A DNA stretch of 64,000 nt, taken from NCBI GenBank assembly GCA_947623455.1, contig OX392529.1, positions 55,695,186 to 55,759,185 on the forward strand. The letters run 5' to 3'. The stretch comes from Mimachlamys varia (Eukaryota > Mollusca > Bivalvia > Pectinida > Pectinidae). Both the position numbers and the translations under genes were made by a program. The stretch's first letter is position 1. Each line of letters opens with the position of its first letter. Below the pieces are notes generated by a model. The model saw only the letters and a program-made list of their open reading frames with translations. It was not told the DNA's origin and searched no databases. Positions 1 to 11,910 of the stretch are shown here, piece by piece.

Positions 1-3000
1 TATAGAGGCATTGTGGGCTTCTAGGAACATCAAGTTCTTCCCATTGGCAGTACAGAAAGCCATCAAGGATGAGCGAGTGCTTGCAAGTGCTAAGGAGCTT
101 ACCGTGTATATTCCAAGGCTAGGTAGAAAACAGAAGATAACAGCCACGTCCACGTGGGATCTACTCAACCTTGACCTTGATGACATCGTAACTTTACCTC
201 AGGAAATTCAGCGGCTGACACAAAAAGATGCTAGTGATCTGAAAGATGTCATTAACAAGTAAGAAGGCTTTTAAATGGCATTTAATGATAGGAACGTGAC
301 AGATACATCTATCTATCTAACATATTTGATCAATCATAAGTATATACTTGTAGTTCTCCGTTTTGACTTTTTACAGTTCATATCATCCGTCTTAAATTTT
401 ATTTTCAACCTGCATCTCTCGAATCCTTGTGTTGTTAGTTTGTTTGTCAGCAGTCGACTTCGATCACGTAAATCACGATACCTAGAGCAAGCCCTAGAAT
501 ATAGAAACAACTGCAAATGAATATGCCATAGGTTGGAGAAGCAGAGATGTTACTATCAAGAAATGGAAAGTTTACGATCGGAAAATTGAAATCATCACGT
601 TTATCGTATAACTTAGTAGTAAGCTGTCCATGTTGACCGTAGGTTAAGTAGAGATCGAGGTAAGCAGCTGATTCAGAGGAGTCTGTTAATTGTGTCCTGT
701 ATTTCAAGTTCAGAAGGGTATATACGATCGACGTGGTCAGCAAACTTCTTGCTATACGATCGACGTGGTCAGTAAACTTCTTGCTATACGATCGACGTGG
801 TCAGAAAACTTCAGCAAATTTATTAAATTATAATAGTGTTTTTAAGAAGCACATGTAACAAGTTTCCGTTGAGCACTACATTCATTTCACGAATACCTAT
901 ATTTTTCTATTTGTTGTGTTTTAAACAAAAGGAACCAACGTATCTCAAAATTGTCAAATCAGTAGCAGGTTCCAATGTATATTCAATACATCTGTAGTTA
1001 GCGTATACACCTAATGTTTGCAAGCATCTAGCAGCTGAATATGAGATACTCGACAGTAAATAGAAAATAGCAATTTAATTTGGTTAAAGTAAAATAGATA
1101 CAGAACCTTACATCAAATAGATACATAAACTTATATTACAAGATATGAAAATAAAAATTTTTGTTTATGTTCACTTTTTTTCTATTTTACTGACTATTAC
1201 AATTCTTTCCCAGGTAAACATTTAGTAAATTGTTTTTATTAGGTACAGTCTAGCCCACAACGGTTTCGTCCAGTTTTATCTGTTGCACGGTTTAAGGACT
1301 GCGCCAATAATTATAGCATCGGCGGCCAACCACTTTTCTTGGGGAAAGGCTGCGACACTTGTGGGCATCGGGGGTCGAAATCTTGTGTGCGTCCCCTTTG
1401 ATCGGTTTGCACGTTTGGATATAAAAGGTAAGTCATGATGTGTGATTAAGCAAAACACAAATCGACAAATAAAATACAGACATTTAGATACCTCGAAAAT
1501 ATGACGGCCTTGGAAATAGGCCTGCCTTCGAAAATAAGCCTGGAATTCCTTACCAAAAACGCTTAGTATCGCGGCTTATTATCGAGATTTTAGGGTAATG
1601 CATTGTCTTTAAATGGATCTTGCGTACATCTTAAAAGTTGCACAATACTGTAAACGTCCTTGTTTTGGCGTTCTCATATTTCAGCGCATAACCATATTCA
1701 AACATCTATGTTCAATAATAGAATTTGACTCAATCTTTATACGTGCTGTAGAAAGCAGTATACAGTAACTGTTACATTGTATTAGCACGGTCATATTTTA
1801 GCGGAAGCCTTTCAGCGCGAAAATCGTTGAAATAAGATTACCGCAAAAATATGTACGGTTACAGTATATCGCTACTTAATCTATTAATAATATTTCCTAT
1901 ACTTTTTGAGTGTGTTCATGCCAGCTAATATAACCTACATTCGTTTAATTCTATTCAGCATTTCGGAAACTCCTAGATGAGAAGTTGGCTAAGAAGATAC
2001 CGGTAATCGCTGTGATATGTGTGATCGGTACAACAGAACACGGAGCTGTCGATCCTGTCGGAGACGTCCTCGACCTGAGAACAGAATACAGAGCCAAAGC
2101 AAGGAAAATAATATATTAATACATTTCTGGTGATCATCCCAGCTTATTTTATGAAGCAGCGCTTAGATTTCAAAAAAAATATATAGAGAACCTTTGCGTC
2201 GAATATACATTTTGAATCGATTAAAGCGATGTGTAATTATATCAGCGATACTTACTTGTATTTGAAAGTTTTTTTGTTTTTTTTTTTACATTTATTTTGA
2301 ATAATAACGTTTATTCCATAAATAACCTCTGTTTTAGGGTCTGAACTTCTGTATACTGGCAGACGGAGCATGGGGAGGCTATTTTGCGACTGTCATACGG
2401 AAGGCTGATGGGGAAGACCAGTCCCTACCACACTTCCCTATCAGCGACTACACACGTGACCAGCTGACCCGGCTGAAGGATGTTGACACGATGACGATTG
2501 ACCCTCACAAGTCAGGGTACTGTCCTTATCCGGCTGGAGGGCTGTGTTACAGGTAAATCAATGGTATTCTTAAAAAGTTTAAAAACAAAATATCATTTTT
2601 TTTATTTTCTTCTGATTAAACTATTTTGTTTTTATTTGTTCTATAATAAGATTGCTTATATAGTATAGTCATTTAAATGAATTAGGAAACGAAACAATGA
2701 CGTTTTGTTTCACCTAAGGATTCAATGTTATATTGCAATGGAAACAAGTGTTTCTAATATTCAAGATTGATATTTCTAATCGAAAACCTTTATGAATGGC
2801 TTAAGAGTTCTAATCAAAACAAAACATTTGAACGAAAAATACATTACAGAATGAAATCGACATTATTTTCATATAGAAACGGACAGATGAAAACGTTTAT
2901 CTCCTTCGCAACCGACATGGTGTTCATGGACGCAACAACTTCCCTCAATTGTTCGGGAATCGAGGCGTCAAAACCTGGGGCGGGATCGGCTGGAGTTTAC

Positions 3001-3907
3001 CTCGCCCATAAGGTACTGTATTAGCTAATTGAAAGGCTATGTACAATATCTGTAGAATTATTGTGGCTTTGTATCTGGGGAAAGTTTCTCATCCCCTTAA
3101 AGACCAAATATACGTATTTTTCGGCAAAGTTTGAAGCGAAAATCAACCCATTTTGTATTTATAGATTTAGTTCAGTTCAACTGATTTCAGCAATATTCAA
3201 TATTAATTCTTGCGCGGTTACCGGTACAGCAGCAGTTTAAACTCGGTATTTGTAAACACGCGTCCATTTTGAACTGTCTTCTAACTTCGGCTTGTTGTTA
3301 AAGTTGGCCCCACCTGAATTTGTTCTATTCTTTGGATTTTTCTCTCGAGATTTTCTTATTAGTTTCCGCTCCGGTTTACTTCGTTTAAGGCTTATTTTTT
3401 GCATGGTTATCAATTGGAATTTTTTTAGAATCATGAAACATTTCCTGAAGTTACGTATATTTGGCCTTTAAGCCGCACAGTCTTGTTTACATTTTCTTTT
3501 CTCCCATGGATGTTTGTTTCTTAAATGAATAAAAAAAATTAGCACGTCGTTCAGAAAATAGTGGTAGGGCAAGTGAAAGTTGGATGGTAATATCTTCAAA
3601 TGTGTTTGTGTGGATATTTATGAAATATGTTTTGAATTGTCTACTTATTTATACTTTTGAAATACTGAGTTATGACGTTTATAATTACAATTAATTGTAA
3701 TTACAATAACCTCATGGTTCCGAGGTATTAATATTATCTTATGCTCAGATTGCGTGGACTAGCACCACCATCATCATCATCATCATCATCATCATCGTCA
3801 TCGTCATCATCATCATCAATTACATCACACATATCAAAGATATCATCACCACCCATGTCATCATCATCCTCATCATCATCCTCATCATCATCACCATAAC
3901 ATCATCG

Positions 3908-3949
<42 letters not shown>

Positions 3950-6900
3950 CATATTTCTTCATTATCAAAACACATTTATTAGTATTATCTTATGCTCAAA
4001 TTGCGTTGACTAGCATATGGAAATATTTTAATTCAAACCCAATATTAAGATTTACTCAGCTTGACGTATTACCATACCCCTCAACACAATATAATATGAA
4101 CGGAATCTACCGAGTCATAGCGAGCGCTTTTTATGGTGTTTGCTAATCGGTTGATGTTTCGTACTTTCTTATTTTTGTATCTCTAAATAAATAAAAAAAA
4201 AAACATAATATTTCTTAAAATGTTAAAAATCAACAACAAAAAAAGATGTTCTGATTGAGTGACAGCTTCATCTTGTACCTGTTAATCTGGGCAGTTGCCA
4301 GGTACTGACCGTAGGAAGGTGGTTTTTTTCGGGTACTACGGCTTTCCCCACCTCCAAAACCTGCCACGTCCTAAATGACCCCGGCTTTTAATAGGACATA
4401 AAACAGAAAAAACTAAACCAGTCTTGTAACCAGTTTTAACCCTACATACTTATCTAGGTCATTGGGCTGAACAGTTCGGGTTACGGTCGGATCCTGGGAC
4501 AGGCAATACTTGGCGCTAAATTGATGTACTGTGCCTGGCTGACAGCCGCCAATACTGATGACAACTTTGTATGCGTCCCATTGACTCCAATTCCGGCAAA
4601 CTTCGACCATGACGAGGAATCGGCGAAGCAGTTTATACGAGAAAGGATTCTCAGTATCCCGTATGTTGATCTTTTGAAGGTAGGGTGATAAAGATCGTCT
4701 TTTGTATATGAACGTCATTGCACGTTTTCCTTTATTTAAATACGTCTTTGAAACCTCTGAAAATATGTTATTTTAAAACTTTACTTTCAAATTAACAAGA
4801 CTGGTTTTGACTTACGCAAAAGAAAATTGTGCTATCAAAAATATAGGTGTGAAGCAAAATCAATAAATCTTTACTGGAAATGTGTCCATAAAATTTTGGT
4901 ACAGAAACATGAGCAAATCAATTAATGCAAGTGTACTGCTGAACGCGAGAAAAAGTATATATCAGTTTAAAATAATACATCAATTGACAACGTTAACAAC
5001 CCAAATCTTCCAAACAAAACCCTTCAAAACGTAATTCATGTATTTTTTGTATAATTTTGTTGTAGAATTAGGGTAAAAACAAATTCATACAAATTTCATT
5101 TAGATACTTATTTTTATTTTCATGCCAGGATAACGAAGTGATGCGGTTTCTGTCTGAAATCGGTCCTGATGTCGCTATCAATGCATTCGCCGTGAACAAG
5201 AAAGGCAACACCAATGCAGACAAATGTAACCAACTCAATGTGGCAGTCTTTGGCAGGTTGTCTCAGACAAACCCAAAATCAGGGAATGTTGCAGATGTAC
5301 CGCTGTTCCTTACAAAATCAAGACTTGCCCAAAAAGAATGTTTCAAAGTCTTGAATTCCTTCAAAGAACGCTTAGGTGTAAGTTGAAGAATTCGAAGCTA
5401 TATTATTTTTCATGTTTTGATTTAAATTCTGCTTTCAATTTTTTTTTTTTTTGTTATCAGAAAAACACATATTTAGACATAAACAAATGGAACTCAAGGC
5501 CAATTTTGAAATTGAGTAAACTCAATATATATTTTTTAATGAAATACACGTTCTCTGTATTGCTATAATCGATTTTATAATGCACACTGGATATTAACAT
5601 ATAACGTGTCATTTGCCGTTATTTACATTAAAGGCCAAATATACGTAACTTCAGGAATTTTTTCGTGATTCTGAAAAATTCTGGAAAAAAATACAGTTGA
5701 TAACCATGCAAAAATAAGCCTAAAACTAAGTAAACCCGAGCGGTAACTAACATGAAAGTCTTAACAGAAAAATCCAAATAATTGAAAATAATTCAGGTGG
5801 GGCCCACTTCAACAACAAACCGAAGTGAGAAGACGGTTCAAAATGGACGCGTGTTTACAAATACCGAGTTTCAACTGCTGCTGTACCGGTAACCGCGTAA
5901 GAATTCTTCTTGAATATTGCGGATATCAGTTAATCTTAACCAAATCTATAAATACAAAAAAATATTAATCTTGATTTGCGCTTGAAGATTTGCCGAAAGT
6001 TACGTATATTGGGCCTTTAAGTAACATTTACTTTCAAACCGCAAGATGATAATGGCATAAATTATTTTTTTAAAAGCTGGTCTTAACTTAAAAACATCTT
6101 GTGAATCAAGAAAAATTTAGGGGGGAGGAGGGTTATAGCATGGTATTTAAATAAATAATATATCATTCAAAATCTCAAGAAGCTTTTTAAAGCACTCGTT
6201 TAACCATGACCTTGCGTTAATGTCCTTTTAAATGTTATGGATAAATGCCCGAAAACTCAGTTATCACTTTCATCAGTCCAGCACTCTCGGTCTTGATGCG
6301 AGTGTCTATTCAGCCCTGATTCCTTCAAAAGAATGTTTTACTTTGATAAATTAATGTGTTTAGAGCGGTAAAACGCCCGTATCCCACAATAAATGTGCTA
6401 AGGGTCAACACAAAACTGTCCCAGTAGCAAAAAAAAAACAATTTAAAAAATTTTGTCCATCCCCGACCATACTATAAGGCAATAGTGCCCTCTCAACAGG
6501 GTCATAATGGATAAGCAATATTTAAAAGACTTACTGTGTCACAATTTTAAGAATATTTGCTTTATTACTTTTTTTTGTAATCCTTCATGTATTCTTTTTT
6601 ATGTCAATTTCTTTTAATCTATTCAACAAATATATATCTGGCGCCCTGGTTTCATCAACGTTCCTTCACTTAAGGAAACTCCTTAAGTTAAACATCTCAA
6701 TAGGAAAGCATTACATAATTTAAGGAAAGTTCCTTAACAACGGATTTTCCCCTTAAATTCTGTAATGCTTTCCTATGGAGATTTTTAAGTTTATGGGTTT
6801 CCGTAAGTTAAGTAACGTTTATGAAACCAGGGCCTGATACTTATATTCATATTTATTGATAAAACAGATACCATTTGGAATATCAGAAAACGCTTTAATC

Positions 6901-7185
6901 AGATACAAAGATATCTTAAGACATAAATGCATGTTAAATATATGTATAAATGAAACTAATTTCTATTTGAAATCAACATAAGTGATATTATCAGAACTAT
7001 TTTCTCCAATTATTCTACAGGTATCGACTGAGTCAAGTGATGTGCTTACCTTTCTGAAGAATACAGTGACCAACCCTTGGACGGCGGCTGACCATACGAT
7101 ACCTATGCTGGTCCGGCATTTCCGAAATGTCGTCATTGAATGCATTGAGGAGGTAATTACACAACAAGATAACTTCTATGTATAG
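1..7185 (+). CDS. Group II PLP-dependent decarboxylase, tyrosine-decarboxylase-like (3' exons; 5' end outside window)
   Basis: A pyridoxal-phosphate enzyme expected to remove the carboxyl group of an aromatic or acidic amino acid; the substrate cannot be told from sequence. I trace exons 1-258, 1243-1427, 1959-2098, 2338-2552, 2877-3012, 4458-4679, 5129-5377 and 7021-7152, with codon phase conserved across every junction. Visible hallmarks are a cofactor-stacking His in AANHFSWGKAA (exon 2), the pyridine-binding Asp in ADGAWGG (exon 4), the Schiff-base Lys in DPHKSGYCPYPAGG (Lys codon 2509-2511), and GIEASKPGAGSAG (exon 5). About 510 residues are present and the N-terminus is missing, so the protein is longer than animal DOPA/glutamate decarboxylases and resembles the larger bacterial/fungal tyrosine decarboxylase type. 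Reading past the last exon gives a TAG at 7183-7185, the likely end, but no AATAAA follows nearby, so a further exon is possible. Intron 3 is GC-AG. Confidence 0.88.
334..745 (-). repeat. Retroelement 3'-end fragment (reverse-transcriptase ORF tail), copy 1, in intron
   Basis: On the minus strand two broken frames encode YDKRDDFNFPIVNFPFLDSN and YSRACSRYRDLRDRSRLLTN. I recognise this as the conserved C-terminal tail of a reverse-transcriptase-bearing ORF that is dispersed in aquatic invertebrate genomes; I cannot name the clade. Related fragments lie at about 48104-48370 (-), 61163-61477 (-), 58540-58945 (+) and 61498-62045 (+). Frameshifted and dead. Confidence 0.6.
721..813. repeat. 32-bp tandem repeat, about 3 copies
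   Basis: A unit beginning TATACGATCGACGTGGTCAG recurs at 721, 753 and 785 with one or two substitutions. It lies in the first intron of the decarboxylase. The copies abut directly without spacers. Confidence 0.9.
2099..2337 (+). other. GC-AG intron of the decarboxylase gene
   Basis: The upstream exon ends after an AAA codon at 2098 and is followed by GCAAGG; no GT donor keeps the frame. The acceptor is TTTTAG at 2332-2337. Joining at these sites gives a conserved stretch leading into GLNFCILADGAWGG, so the GC donor is supported by frame and homology. GC-AG is the commonest minor form of the major-spliceosome intron. Confidence 0.75.
3097..3471 (-). mobile_element. TTAA-flanked MITE (piggyBac-type), copy 1
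   Basis: A roughly 375-bp element bounded by TTAA at 3097-3100 and 3468-3471. Its imperfect terminal inverted repeats begin AGGCCAAATATACGTAAC (left end diverged). A second copy in the opposite orientation is at 5628-6020. Shared inner blocks include a CGCGTCCATTTTGAAC-type segment and a run around ACCGGTACAGCAGCAG. No coding capacity. TTAA duplication suggests mobilisation by a piggyBac-like transposase (inference). Confidence 0.7.
3766..3952. repeat. (ATC)n microsatellite
   Basis: Long CAT/ATC trinucleotide runs with CGT and CCT interruptions, inside the decarboxylase intron between the 2877-3012 and 4458-4679 exons. Confidence 0.95.
5628..6020 (+). mobile_element. TTAA-flanked MITE (piggyBac-type), copy 2
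   Basis: About 393 bp with TTAA at 5628-5631 and 6017-6020 and the same inverted ends and inner sequence as the copy at 3097-3471, in the opposite orientation. It lies in the intron between the 5129-5377 and 7021-7152 exons. Confidence 0.7.
6643..6833. mobile_element. Palindromic MITE, about 190 bp
   Basis: The ends are inverted repeats: GCCCTGGTTTCAT at the left and ATGAAACCAGGGC at the right. Inner arms continue the pairing through AACTTAAG-type blocks and CATAGGAAAGCATTACA-like segments. There is no ORF. It lies in the last recognised intron of the decarboxylase. Confidence 0.75.
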
Positions 7186-7235
7186 CTGCTTGGAGTAAAT
7201 CTACTGAAACAGGTAATGGTTGCTTGTTTTAGTTA

Positions 7236-7460
7236 GATTTACATGGCGGGTGTCGTCGATATTTGCATGGCGGTTGTCGTCGATGAAGCAACAGACACTT
7301 ACTCTTCCGGAACACCTGGTCTTATTCTCTTGTGTTTTACGACAGTATCCATGTAAATATTTCCTTTGTTCCTCTTTTGCCCCTAGTTTAATCGATTTTG
7401 AATTCGGATTATAGTTTTGTTGACGCTTTGGTATTGTCTAATTTTTTTTTTTTTTTAGTT
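7236..7460 (+). repeat. Retroelement 3'-tail fragment
   Basis: Starts at AGATTTACATGGCGGGTGTC, runs through TCTTCCGGAACACCTGGTC and ends near GTTTTGTTGACGCTTTGG with a poly-T tract. The same tail is found at 55185-55620 (-), 58860-58945 (+), 59256-59412 (-), 61850-62045 (+) and 63035-63480 (-), in some copies joined to the reverse-transcriptase-tail fragments. Non-coding and dispersed. Confidence 0.7.
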
Positions 7461-8535
7461 TTTAATACAATTGCAGATGTCAACATGTCGAATCAATGTC
7501 GTTTGTCGAAGTGCTTTCCACATTTTTGGTTATCATTTCAAATATCGTCGTTTTAGCTAAATGTTCATTCTTTAAATAATCTACATGTAATATCTTCTCA
7601 AATATAATTTCAACCATATCCCAATAGACAATCGCATGGATTCAACGACGTGAAAGGGACAGGGAAACATGCCTTTCGTTACAAAACGCAATGATATATC
7701 TGGTCATGACCCTATTTATTTACCATTAATGCCACAAACATACTCTCCAAGAACCACAAATTGGGCTGTCTAACTCTCTAGGCAACCGCCTTTCCGAGTT
7801 GTCCTGTTATCCACTCCACCCATCTCTTGTAGAGCTGCTTCCCTTTCAAAACAAAGATTTTAAACTGACTAAGTAGTATTGTAAATAGATATTTGTGTAT
7901 CTTATCAAGTATTAACGGAATAAGCTGTGTAATCGTGGCTTAAAGATATTTTTTTTTCTTTTTGATAATAATTGGTGATATATATTGAAGCAGTGTTAAT
8001 TCTAATGTCATTTGTTATATGATGAATTCAACCTGAACGTCTTTTTAGAATCAGAAATACAGACTTTTTTATATGGTCTTTATTCAAATGAAAAATCATC
8101 AATTCATACATTTACATTACAGATAGACCAGTCTGATGAAAAACCCCACGGACACTTGAATTTATGAACAGTAATCCGTCCGATGTATCTTGACTCAGAA
8201 CTGACAAACAATTGTGTTTTAAGTCATTCCAACGAACTTGTTACGTTTCTTTGTTATTCTTATTCTTATTCCTCCTTGATTTTTGTCCGAGCGAAATCTC
8301 TGAAATCACTGGTCAGATTCCTTCACAGGTTTATTGGGGGTCGGGTGCAGATTTCCATTATTTTTTTGTTTCGATTGCGCATCCAAGATGACCGCTACAG
8401 CCTCTTTTGCAAAACTAGTCGATTTTTTATGACGCTAGAACGTTTTTCTACTTGTCCGATTAGCATTAAACTTGTGTTATGTGATGATTGCATGATGGCC
8501 GTTAAATTGGCGAAGTAAAAATGTAATTTTTTTTT
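7461..8535. other. AT-rich stretch without recognised gene
   Basis: I see no exon with splice sites and a conserved product. An open frame at 8183-8518 (+) has no recognisable domain and runs into the adjoining interspersed repeat. Confidence 0.5.
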
Positions 8536-9080
8536 TCAAAATGGCCCTACCACCAGGTTTCTGATTGGTGGAAATTTAGATATCGTCCAATTTCGCTCAA
8601 ATATGGTATGAACGTGTAACAGGACACGAAACACAGCGGTAATTTTGGCTTTGAAATCCGACAAAATGGCCGACATTTTATGGCCTACGATTGGTCGACA
8701 TTTATCATTAAATTCCGCATAAACTTGTTATTTCACAATACCGTAAAAATTGACATAATTGATGATTTTATTTTCTCAAAAATTTCTATGAAGTCAAAGT
8801 CAAATTATTTCTTACAAAATGGCCGCCACCGCCTACTTTGTGATTGGTTGAAATTTAGATATTGGCCGATATCGCTCAAATTTGGTATGAACGTATTGCA
8901 GGACATATCGGACACAACCGTATTTTTGATTTTGAAATCCGACAAAATGGCGAATATTTTATGGCCTCTGATTGGTTGAAATTTAGATATTGTCCGATTC
9001 TGCTCAAATTCGGTATTGACTTTCATCATGGCACTACGGGTACAACTGTCATGTCCAATAGGAGTCTGTGGGGGATCACC
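8536..9080. repeat. AAATGGCC-type interspersed repeat, several tandem-like units
   Basis: The phrase AAAATGGCC..., GATTGGT(T/G)GAAATTTAGATAT, GCTCAAAT(T/A)TGGTATGAACG and TTGAAATCCGACAAAATGGC recurs at about 8538-8700, 8816-8960 and 8940-9030. The frames across it are repeat-derived. It resembles a non-autonomous interspersed repeat; no transposase is seen. Confidence 0.7.
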
Positions 9081-9350
9081 TTGCGGAGAGGGGTGACTTC
9101 CGCTATTGCTCGCAATTGCAATCTGGTTGTTTTTGTTTTTGCTTTGTTTTTTTTTTTATATACTGAGATGTTGTCGTTGTTTTATTAATACACGAAACAA
9201 AATTGTCAGTTTGATAAATAAGAAAAAAAACTTAACTGCATGTTTTACAAAATATGTATACACACGGTAAAGTACGGGTCACATTTACATGTACATAATT
9301 TCATGTTTCTGTTGCGTCACAATGTGAATGAGTGGCTTTATCGATATACA

Positions 9351-9609
9351 CTCTCTTTACCCCTAGTACATGTCATGGCAAAACTAAAGGCTCAAATGTG
9401 CACCACCTTGTCGATGAGAGGAAGACTGGTTCGAGCCTTTGATGTACATCTCGTGGTCACATAACGGTAAAATAGATCGGCGTCCAAGTCGGTTGCGGCT
9501 CCAATGTAATCTTGAAATGACAGGCATGCAGCATAGCGATTGGTAAGTTGTTTTTTTTACCTGAGCGTGCCTTCAGTTTTGCCATGACATATTCCAGGGG
9601 TGTAGAGAG
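9351..9609. mobile_element. Palindromic MITE, unoccupied paralogue of the Polinton target
   Basis: Inverted ends contain TGTCATGGCAAAACTAAAGG at the left and the inverse, CTTCAGTTTTGCCATGACAT, at the right, followed by GGGGTGTAGAGAGCG. The centre reads GACAGGCATGCAGCATAGCG. The same element occurs at 18603-36112, where it is split by the Polinton at the matching central position. Roughly 260 bp, no ORF. Confidence 0.75.
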
Positions 9610-9640
9610 CGAAAATGAGCGTAACACCTGGATATCGAGC

Positions 9641-11340
9641 AAGAGCCTCAATATAAAGTGTTTGAGAGGCTTTGTCGACAAACAGTATCATACCTCAACG
9701 AATTTCTACACCGGAACAGTTTGGAGGCTGACTGACGCACCTTCCTCATTATCTACCCCACTGTAAAGATACAGGTTGTCATGCTATGAGATACTTTACT
9801 TTTTCTAGCATTTCAGGTGATCAATCTATAAAATGGAAGACAACTCCAAAATAACACCAACAAACAAAAATGTACTTTTAACTTATATTTATATATATTA
9901 CTAATATCCTTGTTGATTATATTGTGTCTAATAATGGTCCATGTCACAGCTTAGAAGTTGAGAAGGAAACTTGGAACAGGACCCCACCCCAAGAAAAAAT
10001 ATATAAAACCGATAGTAATCGGTAACGATATTTGATATAAGCCTGAATTATACTTAAAGTTCATAAAACTGTATCAGCGATCAGTTGTCCAAGTGAAATT
10101 CAGCCTTTACGAATACCCTACAAATATACAACGAAAAAACCTCAGCAGAAACCAGATTTCCATATAAAATGGGAGGGTGGGTGGGGAATTCTGTGAAGCC
10201 TTCTGATGGAATCCATGGCGGGCAAATAATGTGAAAACCATAGAGGGCGATAACTCTTTGAATTTCAGCCTTGAAATATATATATATAAAGGGAAGTAAT
10301 TCATTACATAATTAGTCAGTGTAGTAGCGGCATAAAAAAGCGTTAACCAACCAACAAACCTACATGATGAGTTCAAAAATTTGAGAACTCTTTTATTATT
10401 ATTTGTCGATATACATTGCAAATTTGCAATGAAAAAGTTAGGAAGTGGTCTTCATTGTTATATTTCATTAATTTATGTATTGTGTTAAAAGTGTTTTAAG
10501 TAGTTCTCCCCTTCGTAGGAAGGAAGGAAGGCATTTTTTCCTTCTTCCTGTCTCTTAATAATACTTTGTCTGGGCCTTTACAGTTCTTAAACTATATTAA
10601 ACTTATAATTGTATACCTAAAAGTTTAACGAGAAAGAAGCATCTCTCCTGCCACGGTAGATCGCGTAATAGGACTTATTTCTCCCTTGAACGAAAAACAT
10701 ATTAACTTACATGAATATGTATAAAGCGCACTCACTTAAATTTGCCATTGCTCAGTTGGCATAATCAGCCCTTAATTGCCAACTGAAAGCGGTTCAATGC
10801 TTATATTAACCACTTGTGATTTTAAAAAATACATCAAATAGCCTAATTAATGGAATTCAAGTTTCCACGCCATTCTCGGCTGTGGGCCTGTTTACAGCTC
10901 TACCATGTTGTGTCGCGTAAAAGAGCTAGTGCGTAAGACAACCAGAAAACCAGATAAGAATAATCAATGTAATACACATATTTTATGTAAATAAACATTA
11001 TGAAAATACACAATATAGACTGTCCGTCTTGTTTTTCAAAAGAAAAATATGTTTTTATTATCTTTTCCGCAACCGCTATTGGACAACTTTATCAATGCGC
11101 CGGTTGACAGTTTATGAGATGGTAATGCTCAACTACTCTTGGTATGGTTATATAGTAATAAGGCCATAAAGTGGTAAATATAATTGCGTATTACCTAAAG
11201 ACAAGGTTCAGTGCATAGACCTCAAAGGTCTAAGGTCAAATACGGTGCAACCATGGCATTTATATAAATCAATGAACCCTGAATATATCTGCATCACCAA
11301 AGGAGATGATGTCACCGTCAACATTTTGAATATAATGCAG
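9641..11340. other. Intergenic DNA, no gene seen
   Basis: AT-rich, with a short (GGAA)n patch near 10518. The minus-strand frame at 10107-10421 has no recognisable domain or coding signature. Nothing else is supported. Confidence 0.5.
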
Positions 11341-11910
11341 TTGTAGCCGAGAGCACCGGGAGCACCGAGAGCACCGGGAGCATTTTGAGCACCGGGAGCA
11401 TTTGGAGCACCGGGAGCAATGGGAGCATTGGAAGCATTGGTAACATCTGGAGCATTGGGAGCATTTGGAGCACTGGGAGCATTGGGAGCATTTGGAGCAC
11501 TGGGAGCATTGGGAGCATTGGGAGCACTGGGATTATTTGGGGCACCGGGAGCACCGAGAGCTTTGGGAGCATTGGGATCATTGGGAGTACTGAGATCACC
11601 GGGAGCACCGAGAGCTTTGGGAGCATTGGGATCATTGGGAGTACTGAGATCACCGGGAGCACCGAGAGCTTTGGGAGCATTGGGATCATTGGGAGTACTG
11701 AGATCACCGGGAGTACCGAGAGTATTTGGAGCACCGGGGGCATTGGGAGCACCGAGAGCATTGGGAACATTGGGAGCATTGGGAGCACCGAGAGCACCGG
11801 GGACATTGGGATCACCAAGAGAACTTGGAGCATTGGGATCACCGAGAGCACTAGGAGCATTGAGAGCACAGGAGCATTGAGAGCACCGGAAGCACCGGAA
11901 GCACCGGAAG
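11341..11910. repeat. 9-bp minisatellite with a 54-bp higher-order unit
   Basis: The basic unit is GGGAGCATT / GGGAGCACC / GAGAGCACC. At about 11548-11709 three copies of a 54-bp block (six 9-mers including GAGAGCTTT, GGGATCATT and GGGAGTACT) follow one another. Because 9 is a multiple of 3, long frames stay open on both strands (235, 205 and 153 codons). I treat these as repeat artefacts, not genes. Confidence 0.9.

Noticed and set aside
721..813. CRISPR-like array
   Set aside because: The 32-bp units abut with no unique spacers; this is a simple tandem repeat in an animal intron.
8183..8518. 111-codon plus-strand frame
   Set aside because: No recognisable domain, and it adjoins an interspersed repeat with no splice or promoter support.
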